From contig CM000688.1 of assembly GCA_000149225.2 (NCBI GenBank), forward strand, positions 682,001-746,000: a stretch of 64,000 bases of DNA, written 5' to 3'. The notes below the pieces were generated by a model. The model searched no databases, had not been told where the DNA came from, and saw nothing but the letters and a program-made list of their open reading frames with translations. This document shows, piece by piece, positions 57,471 through 64,000 of the stretch. The stretch's first letter is position 1, and each line of letters begins with the position of its first letter. Position numbers and translations under genes: made by a program. Source of the stretch: Lachancea kluyveri NRRL Y-12651 (lineage: Eukaryota > Ascomycota > Saccharomycetes > Saccharomycetales > Saccharomycetaceae).

Positions 57471-59050
57471 GTGTTTTATCCCTTTGCGGTTTACTTAAAT
57501 AAGGTCTGGTACTGGGGCAAAGATACTATTGGCCGCCCGCCGAAAATGCGCCCTCAGAGTTCTTATCTGTTCTTTATATAAAAAGCAGCTTATCAAGCCA
57601 AGCTCCCCAGACGTGTCTTTCACGTGAAAACTGATCAAGTGTCCTTCCAAAAGACAATGCAAATCAGATGCTAAGGAGCTCAGAGAAAAGCAAGAGCACC
57701 ATTTTTTTTTTTTTTTCTTTTCTTAATTATTTTTATTATCTATCAAAGAACAAGAGCACCAGCTTAAGCGACACCGAGAGTTGAGGAATGCTAGCGCAAT
57801 TGTCAAAGCAGCCACACGGGCTTTTACCATCTCAGGAAACGTGTCTACGCCAATCGCAAGCCGACGATGCGGATGCGATTGGCGAGGTGCAATGATAGGA
57901 TTACCGCAAAGCAGAAATTTTCATTTCTTTACATTTCCAGGTATGGCAGTTATTAACCAGACACCTGCAGGCACCGAACACATGGCGACCAGCGTTATTG
58001 GCATTGAATTATAGAAGTACCGAAGGGTAAATGCCATAACTATCAGGTTGATTGAATAATGTTACTATCGGTTATTACTTTGTCTTATCGAATTGCGCCG
58101 TCCAGCACGCAACTGGCTATCTCTTATCCTGAGGAGCAATCTCCGTTTGCCGCATCGTTTATAATGTGCAGCCGAGGACTTCACTGGCCGCGGCGCGCTG
58201 ATTGGGTTCCGTCGGTCTTCTTTGTCGCGTGATCGAACGAGGCACGTGGATAAGAGAGCAAAAAAACGCTCGGCAACACCCGCGTTGTTCGCTTCCGTAG
58301 GAAATAAACCGAAAAAATCAGTGCGCTTCGCAAAGGGAGGATGGAGGGAGAGCCGGAAGGAGGTTGTGTCGATCGTCGTCAGTGATTGTAATGCCCTGGT
58401 GGTGTTCCTCTCAGCAACGGATGGATATTTTACCGTAGTGTCGACTTTGGTTGTGATTACAAATGGTGATGGTGATGCGGCAAAGATGTGTGGCGTCACG
58501 CGCGCCAGTAGCAAACTTCCCTGTCTTTGTAGACCGGTTTGCCCGTAAAACGGGGTGCGTACGTTTCTGTCGTACTTCTTCTTTGGAGCAACCTCTGACT
58601 CTTTTTGATACTACTAACAGACCAGGTTCAGTCAGTGGTGTGGAGCCTTTCCTCCCCCTCATCGCCTCGGTGGACAAAGGTGTCCGGTCACGTGCGAATG
58701 TGTCAAAAAAAAAAACAACAACAACGACCAAACTCCGGCCCCGCACGGCTGTAGCGCATTGCTTGAGTGGAAACAATACTTCGGTGAGCATCGCGCTGAA
58801 CAGCCATGTAGCTGTTGATGCCGTGTATGGGAGAAACGCAACTGTACAGCTTACTTCCCGATATTCATCTTAGGTAATAGCAAAAAAAAAAATTAAAAAA
58901 AAATAGTTAATATGAACGGCGACTAGTTTCTTCAAAGTGATGTGCATGATGTGTAGTCCGCAGTGTTTGTTTATTTTCTTACCAAACTACTTATCAGGAT
59001 CGTTTACTAATTAACAGCTCTGTATTTTCTTACCAAGGTGTACTGACTCA
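57471..59050. other. 1.6-kb divergent spacer with inverted CCAAT boxes, E-boxes and overlapping ORFs
   Basis: Between the divergent 202-residue and 721-residue genes. It contains CACGTG E-boxes at 57621-57626, 58243-58248 and 58689-58694, an inverted repeat with two CCAAT boxes (57848-57884), a GC-richer section (about 58060-58860) with several overlapping ORFs of 108-149 codons on both strands, and at 58559-58631 a GTACGT ... TACTAAC ... CAG series that resembles a small intron. No protein in the section is recognisable. Confidence 0.5.
57848..57884. promoter_or_regulatory. Inverted CCAAT-box pair (11-bp perfect arms)
   Basis: CGCCAATCGCA at 57848-57858 and its exact complement TGCGATTGGCG at 57874-57884, separated by 15 bases. 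Each arm carries a CCAAT core in opposite orientation, the binding sequence of the Hap2/3/4/5 complex. Position 370-400 bp upstream of the minus-strand gene and about 1.2 kb from the plus-strand gene. Confidence 0.5.
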
Positions 59051-61216
59051 ATGATGGAATCCAACACCACTTGTACCCATGAAACTTTTAACAATTTCCA
59101 GGAGGATGACAATGCTTCGAACAAAATAGCTGAAAAACAGAACTCTGCCTGCAAATTGGCTGTCGAAGAAGACTCAATTGACAGTCTCTTCTCTGATACA
59201 TCTGTCGACGTTGATGCTAGAAATGAGGATTTGCCAACACCCTGGAATTCCTCGTCATCCACCGAGATTGAAGACTGGAATATCATCTCTACTTGCTCGG
59301 AATTCCGAGCCCCTATTAATAGCTCATTATCGAACGGTCATGCTTTATCCGTTTCCCCTGTATCCTCCACTAGGTTGTCGTCGCCTGTCCGAAACAAAAA
59401 CAAACTTCAAAATTTGTTGACCAGATACTACAACAACAAAGACGTACCCTATAGTGTTATTGCCACCGAATACGTCAATAAATACCTGGTGACTAATTTT
59501 ACCGCTACTACCACTACTACCACACACTCTAGGAAAAATTCCCCTGGTGTCGTTTCCAGGCTTCCTGCCAACAAGCTCTATTGCTTCCCATTTCTGTGCA
59601 GTTGGTTTCGCCAGCCTTATGCTAAACCGTTGTACCACGAGTCCCTGATTTGTTCTTTAATCTATCAAAGGAGAATCGATTTAATTTGGAAACTGGGGGT
59701 TGAGCTTGGTGTGTTTCAGGACGATGATTTTATTCACGGACTTCTCACGGAAGCCGGGGCCTCAGAGTTTAAACGCGTGCAGAAATCAAGCGTCGTTTCG
59801 GATGATAGTCGCGGAGATAGTGATCAAAGTGTCAAGCCCGTTGAAGTAGTATCCAATGAGGAGAAAGCCACCCAAAGGCTTGAAGATGAAGAAGGAAACG
59901 GGAAAGTCGAAATGGTCGAAAGCTTTCATAAGCAAACCCTTGAAGTGTTTAGGTCGAAGCTCTGCCAAATGATGGATACCTCGAAAGCTGCATCAGAATA
60001 CCAGCGTATCAAACATCAGTTGAAAGAGATTGATGATTTGCTCGAGCAGATGGGCGACGAAAACGAAAACAGTCCGTGTTACGAAGACTTTAGATATAGC
60101 CTTGTAAATACCGGGGTTGTCCAATTTGCATCAAAAAGGCATATTTTCCCAAATCAATTCCAAAAACAGAACTCAGAAGATGTTCCTGGCTTCAAAGATC
60201 GATTGTTACAGGAGGCCTTTGAGACTTATCACTACGATTTATTGGTCTTTAACAAGGGTGCTCTTTCAAAACAAGGTATATGCTCTGCAACCAAGTTTAC
60301 TTACCAGAGTAGCTTTCCCGAAGTGCTGGTTTTCGATTACAACTTGAAGCAACGTATGGACAAAAAAATAAAAGAGTGGAGAAACGATTACAAGGCCAAA
60401 CGGAAATCCCAAAGGAAATTTCCTTGCTTTAACAGATGGGAAATTCAACACAATGTAAATACTAGCAATCACCTGTTGAGCTATATGAGAGACTTGCGCT
60501 CGCCGAATTGCGAAAGACACCAGGGCGGTGAGAAAAATGGTAGTGTCCTTTACAACATAGGATGTAAACCAACTAAAGACATGATCTTTTATGGAGAGGT
60601 TCCCGAAAAGGCTTTATTGAACCCCAAGGTAAGGTCTCTGGATTTGGCTGAACCTGTTGTTCCGTATGCAGACAGCAAAATTTGCGAAGGTACTGGTATT
60701 TCATCCTTAAGGACGAGAAGGATGTCAACAGTAACGGGAACATATTACCTGCATAGGTCGCTGGATAATTTTGACAGAATAGAGTATGCTAAGTGGTCGA
60801 GGAAGGCCATCCATCTTCAAAGAATGGTTACAGGGTTTTACCATGAATTAGCGCGAAACATTCAAGAACAAATGGAAAAGAGACAGTTTCCATGCCCCGT
60901 TTACAATTTGAAAGATTTGAACATTGAAAACTTCCCATTCCATGACAGACTCAATATTATCGAGGAGTACCTGATTCCTAGAAGGCCTTTGGAGGGAACT
61001 AAAGGTAGACACAGGGATATACCACCAGAATTGCCGGGTTTAAAAGACCAATACCGAGCCATGCACTTTGATGGCAAATCAGTTGAAGAGTATCTGTATC
61101 AAGTCTACTTGGAGAAATACAAGAAAGAGCTTTTGAACAATGAGGCAGCGGATGAAGATTTGCTTTTCGACCAAGATGAAGACTTTGAAGAATTTATATT
61201 GGAATTTAGAGATTGA
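59051..61216 (+). CDS. Uncharacterised 721-residue protein (YPR089W-like by position)
   Basis: Long intact frame of unknown function. The N-terminal 100 residues are Ser/Asp/Asn-rich and probably disordered. A conserved-looking folded part includes NKLQNLLTRYYNNKDVPYSV, LYCFPFLCSWFRQPYAKPLY and HESLICSLIYQRRIDLIWKL; an acidic linker follows (about 245-300), then a second folded half with YHYDLLVFNKGALSKQG, WSRKAIHLQRMVTGFYHELA and FPCPVYNLKDLNIENFPF. The C-terminus is strongly acidic. No membrane helix or catalytic motif stands out. By position between SRP54/CCZ1 and AGP2 on the plus strand it could be the counterpart of S. cerevisiae YPR089W (888 residues, uncharacterised); not checked by alignment. 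The start may be Met1 or Met2. Confidence 0.75.
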   Translation: MMESNTTCTHETFNNFQEDDNASNKIAEKQNSACKLAVEEDSIDSLFSDTSVDVDARNEDLPTPWNSSSSTEIEDWNIISTCSEFRAPINSSLSNGHALSVSPVSSTRLSSPVRNKNKLQNLLTRYYNNKDVPYSVIATEYVNKYLVTNFTATTTTTTHSRKNSPGVVSRLPANKLYCFPFLCSWFRQPYAKPLYHESLICSLIYQRRIDLIWKLGVELGVFQDDDFIHGLLTEAGASEFKRVQKSSVVSDDSRGDSDQSVKPVEVVSNEEKATQRLEDEEGNGKVEMVESFHKQTLEVFRSKLCQMMDTSKAASEYQRIKHQLKEIDDLLEQMGDENENSPCYEDFRYSLVNTGVVQFASKRHIFPNQFQKQNSEDVPGFKDRLLQEAFETYHYDLLVFNKGALSKQGICSATKFTYQSSFPEVLVFDYNLKQRMDKKIKEWRNDYKAKRKSQRKFPCFNRWEIQHNVNTSNHLLSYMRDLRSPNCERHQGGEKNGSVLYNIGCKPTKDMIFYGEVPEKALLNPKVRSLDLAEPVVPYADSKICEGTGISSLRTRRMSTVTGTYYLHRSLDNFDRIEYAKWSRKAIHLQRMVTGFYHELARNIQEQMEKRQFPCPVYNLKDLNIENFPFHDRLNIIEEYLIPRRPLEGTKGRHRDIPPELPGLKDQYRAMHFDGKSVEEYLYQVYLEKYKKELLNNEAADEDLLFDQDEDFEEFILEFRD

Positions 61217-61378
61217 CTAGATAATGGTCGATGGTTTAAAGCCATCGTACTGTAACATCTGCTTTATTGTGTTTTATTTAATCATTCTTTTTAAATGTCG
61301 AGTAACCTAATGAATGGATATTAGTTTATATGCTCATGCCTGGTTATAAATAAATATCAATTTCAATGCGTGTTGCCA

Positions 61379-63055
61379 CTATACGTTTTTGGTAAAGTAC
61401 TGGTATCGATCAAACCCATTCTCTAACTCATGTATTTCAATTTCGTAAAGCCCGGTAATTAAATCAACGTCTTGAGGTCTTTTTACAGGATCTTTGCCAT
61501 AGTTGATAACAAACTTGTGGCCGAGATAAATGAAAATATCAACAAAAATCATTAGGTAGCTGAAAAGAAAACTTTCGTAGTTCCATAGAGTTTTGAAGAA
61601 AACAGTGTAGCCTTGAACTATTGTCATAACCGAGACCGAAACAAGCCCAATTATTGCAGGATACGGCTGCCACCAAGATTTGAAGGGTAGTTCAGGCAAA
61701 TTGTCCCTTTGTGCCATATAGGCTCTCCTGAAAAATAAGTAAACAACGCACAGTACACCGAAGTTTATCAATTGAGATGCTGTTATCAGATTAACCAACC
61801 AATTCAATACGACCGCACTGTTTTTACCCAACTGTAATAAGCTCAACAAAGCCCATAGCAACGAGACAGCAACTGCGAAAATCGGAACGCCATGCCTGTT
61901 ACACCGACTAAAAACTTTTGGAGCATATCCATCCAAAGCCATCCCGTACAAAGTCCTTGAAGAGCAGTAGGTATACGCATTCCCGGCACTGAACGCAGCA
62001 GTAATCAATGCCGCGTTGACAATATCTGGAAGTACCTTGATGCCTAAGTTATTCATTGCAATAACATATGGAGAGGCTCCTGCACCTGGTCTATCTTCGG
62101 TGATCGCGGCTGTTAAGTTGGGATCATTGGCACTACATACAATGCCGATGCACAGACATCCACCCAAAAATAGAACCGTTAGCCTTACAAATACCTGCTT
62201 GAACGCAATCGGCAAGACCTTACGGGGCAGAAGAGTCTCTCCTGCAATCATAGAAACATAGTCAGGCCCGGCAATTGTAAAGCTTGCCTGAATAAGGCAG
62301 GCCAAAAACCCTTGAAAGTAGCCGGCTGACGAGCCAACCGTCTTGTCGTTGTTAGGAAAATATTCTTTGAACGGTAAGTCTTTGAAGTTGCGGAACCCAT
62401 AGCGATCGTGCTTGGGATTACCACCAAGCATTGTGATAAAGGTGAAGAAGAAAAGACCAATTGCTAGGAAAATTTTGAAACTGGCAAGCCAAAACTCCAT
62501 TTCACCATAGTACCGAACAGCAAAAACACTTATTGCGAGGTAAAGAACTACTTGCACAACCAACGGGATTGCAGCAGAGTAATCGTCTCTCCAATAGTGT
62601 ATCATTGTATTAACGGCTACAATTTCAAACGGTATTTGCACACACTCTAAAAACCAAAAGTTCCAACTTGCCATAATCGCCAATGAATTATCAACACAAC
62701 GTGATGCTATTCGCAAAAACGGAGAGCTGAACGGCATATAGCAAACCATCTCTGCTGTTGAAACGGTGATACATAAGATTGGGATACACCATAGGGAAAA
62801 GCCTAAAAGTAGAAATACTGGACCACCGTGGTATAAGGCTCTCCCTATACTAACAAACAATGCAGTGCCGATAACACCTGAGATACCTATTAGCTGTACG
62901 TGTCTGTTCTGCAACTTCCGATGCGTCGATGTGGGGATGCTGCTATCACGATCCTTTGCCGACGAATTGGAAAACGAGGAACGTCTCGATAACAAGCTCT
63001 CTTCAAAACATACTACAGATCGTTCCGTTTGGGGTATTTTCTTGATAGAAGCCAT
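61379..63055 (-). CDS. AGP2: Agp2, plasma-membrane amino-acid-permease-family protein
   Basis: Member of the yeast amino acid transporter family (APC superfamily). In S. cerevisiae, Agp2 acts in carnitine and polyamine uptake, partly as a regulator. The 558 residues (596 there) begin with a hydrophilic Ser-rich cytosolic tail, then about 12 membrane helices starting with HVQLIGISGVIGTALFVSIG (the family GxxxGTGLF-type helix 1), and the consensus block around SAGNAYTYCSSRTLYGMALD followed by GYAPKVFSRCNRHGVP, ending in a short cytosolic tail. Convergent with the 721-residue gene, 162 bp between stops. Chromosome II neighbour of CCZ1. Confidence 0.93.
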   Translation of the reverse strand: MASIKKIPQTERSVVCFEESLLSRRSSFSNSSAKDRDSSIPTSTHRKLQNRHVQLIGISGVIGTALFVSIGRALYHGGPVFLLLGFSLWCIPILCITVSTAEMVCYMPFSSPFLRIASRCVDNSLAIMASWNFWFLECVQIPFEIVAVNTMIHYWRDDYSAAIPLVVQVVLYLAISVFAVRYYGEMEFWLASFKIFLAIGLFFFTFITMLGGNPKHDRYGFRNFKDLPFKEYFPNNDKTVGSSAGYFQGFLACLIQASFTIAGPDYVSMIAGETLLPRKVLPIAFKQVFVRLTVLFLGGCLCIGIVCSANDPNLTAAITEDRPGAGASPYVIAMNNLGIKVLPDIVNAALITAAFSAGNAYTYCSSRTLYGMALDGYAPKVFSRCNRHGVPIFAVAVSLLWALLSLLQLGKNSAVVLNWLVNLITASQLINFGVLCVVYLFFRRAYMAQRDNLPELPFKSWWQPYPAIIGLVSVSVMTIVQGYTVFFKTLWNYESFLFSYLMIFVDIFIYLGHKFVINYGKDPVKRPQDVDLITGLYEIEIHELENGFDRYQYFTKNV

Positions 63056-63240
63056 ATCCTTTATGTTTCTTATATTAACAAAAAGGTCTTAGTTCGAGCA
63101 TATACATCTCTGTGTGGCTCCATATTTATAATGTCTGTTACGTAACAAGGGCATCATTGCGTATGGGGCCAATTACCGTCTACGGCGATTGTACCGGATT
63201 AATGGGACGGGTCGGAAAATTATTTTAGTCACGTTACAAG

Positions 63241-63275
63241 CACGTGACGAAAAATAAAAGTATCCCGGCACGTGA
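63241..63275. promoter_or_regulatory. Two tandem Cbf1/Pho4-type E-boxes
   Basis: CACGTGAC at 63241-63248 and CACGTGAT at 63269-63276 both read as RTCACGTG on the minus strand, the full Cbf1-type consensus, in the same orientation and 28 bp apart (slightly under three helical turns). They lie about 190-220 bp upstream of AGP2. Confidence 0.55.
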
Positions 63276-63716
63276 TAGCTAAATATCACATAAAACGAAA
63301 TAAACGGGCAACACCACTAAGGAGCGTTTTCTATATGGATAAAAACTCGAGAAATCAAGAACGTTCATGATGTTATAAGAGGCTAAACCCTTTATCGTTT
63401 TGCCGCGAGGCTTGTAATTAGCAGCATTAGACTACGTGATGCCAGAATGCCATTCAGCTCACTCTTGAACCGTACTATGACCGTTCTACGCATCTGGTTT
63501 AGATGCACTCTCGGACTTTGCTTTCCAACCATTGTCCCCTACCTCCCAGCCATTCGTTGGTGAGCTCCAGTACCCATCTTATCAATGCTGACGGTATACT
63601 GACCTGTTTCTTGCATACTTTCCCCTATATCCTCTCAGCTAACCAGATTTGCAACGCCCTAATCGATTTAAAGTATCTAACTAAGGCTAAGTGATGTTGG
63701 TTTTTTTTTCACCACT

Positions 63717-63726
63717 TATATATATA
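63717..63726 (+). promoter_or_regulatory. TATA box of the gene starting at 63837
   Basis: TATATATATA 111-120 bp upstream of the ATG. Confidence 0.5.
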
Positions 63727-63836
63727 CCTTTACACGAATGACAATATTTCGCTCAACCAAACCCAATTTCATTTTAGTATTTGGAAAGGTCAGGATAAGG
63801 ACGAGAGAGACAAGCATCAAAAGAGTATCAGAAAAT

Positions 63837-64000
63837 ATGGATATCGGCGATCCTTGGAGGGAACAGAGCACCGAGAACAACCCATCTGCTTCATTGCAAT
63901 TTCAAGCAGACTCCAAGTTGGAATCTGTGCACAGCACCGTTAACTCTCTAAAAGGTGAAGATCCATGGTCGCAATTGGTTCGATTAATCGCAGATACAGA
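63837..64000 (+). CDS. N-terminal 54 codons of an unidentified gene (cut by window end)
   Basis: Open frame from ATG at 63837 to the end of the window, preceded by a TATA box and an A-rich leader. The translation begins MDIGDPWREQSTENNPSASL and contains a second DPW motif (GEDPWSQL) at about residue 43. It does not match the N-terminus of Hsl7, the plus-strand neighbour of AGP2 in S. cerevisiae, as I recall it. Too short to identify. Confidence 0.6.
   Translation, partial: MDIGDPWREQSTENNPSASLQFQADSKLESVHSTVNSLKGEDPWSQLVRLIADT

Larger units (their letters stand above)
63056..63836. other. Divergent promoter region AGP2 / downstream gene
   Basis: Spacer of 781 bp. Two E-boxes lie on the AGP2 side and a TATA stretch (63717-63726) about 111 bp upstream of the plus-strand start. 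A short ORF at 63503-63694 is probably chance. Confidence 0.55.

Noticed and set aside
58065-58873. ORFs of 108, 126, 136 and 149 codons as protein genes
   Set aside because: Mutually overlapping on both strands in a GC-richer spacer, low-quality composition; only the intron-like signals were kept as a finding.
1-64000. CRISPR arrays, operons or bacterial-type mobile elements
   Set aside because: No direct-repeat arrays, ribosome-binding sites or insertion-sequence features; all gene content is that of a yeast nuclear chromosome.

Overview
The window is a nuclear chromosome segment from a budding yeast of the family Saccharomycetaceae. Coding density is high, genes are nearly intronless, Pol II promoters are short with TATA boxes and long poly(dA:dT) tracts, and almost every protein reads as a close homologue of a Saccharomyces cerevisiae protein. 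Gene order is the main taxonomic clue. In S. cerevisiae these genes lie on two paralogous tracks, one on chromosome II (RAD16, LYS2, MUD1, CBP6, GRS1, MRPL36, TFC1, PTC4, TPS1, VMA2, ATG14, OPY1, SHE3, CCZ1, AGP2) and one on chromosome XVI (NOT5, LTP1, TKL1, OPY2, MRL1, TEF1, DIB1, MDM36, YPR084W, ASA1, SRP54). Here the two tracks are interleaved in one single-copy series. That is the expected pre-duplication order, so the source is most likely a yeast that branched before the whole-genome duplication. High protein similarity suggests the Zygosaccharomyces/Torulaspora/Zygotorulaspora group; the species cannot be named from sequence reading alone.

Layout. 1-11.4 kb: 3' end of RAD16 (DNA repair), LYS2 (lysine synthesis) with Gcn4- and Lys14-like sites, NOT5 (CCR4-NOT) with a large glutamine-rich linker, LTP1 and TKL1. 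11.5-24.9 kb: OPY2, a 2.25-kb stretch without a recognised gene, a START-like DUF3074-type protein, a mitochondrial-type alcohol dehydrogenase, tRNA-Glu(UUC) with a Ty1/Ty2-family solo LTR upstream of it, an AT-rich region of about 2 kb without a recognised gene, an unrecognised 679-codon gene and MRL1. 25-36.7 kb: EF-1alpha with a strong promoter, MUD1 with an intron that restores its N-terminus, CBP6, GRS1 with an N-terminal extension for a mitochondrial isoform, DIB1, MRPL36, TFC1 and PTC4. 37-49.9 kb: TPS1, a possible small ORF, MDM36-like, VMA2, ATG14, a P-loop protein (YPR084W-like) and ASA1. 50-64 kb: OPY1, SHE3, SRP54, CCZ1, two genes of unknown function, AGP2 and the first 54 codons of another gene.

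The genes are housekeeping genes in many pathways and not one functional cluster. No operons, CRISPR arrays or defence islands are present, and I found no clear undescribed system. The most useful new points are the MUD1 splice structure, the candidate non-AUG start of GRS1, a 24-bp foldback between PTC4 and TPS1, an inverted pair of CCAAT boxes with a possible intron in the 57.5-59.0 kb region, a possible small conserved ORF upstream of TPS1, and three genes I could not identify.
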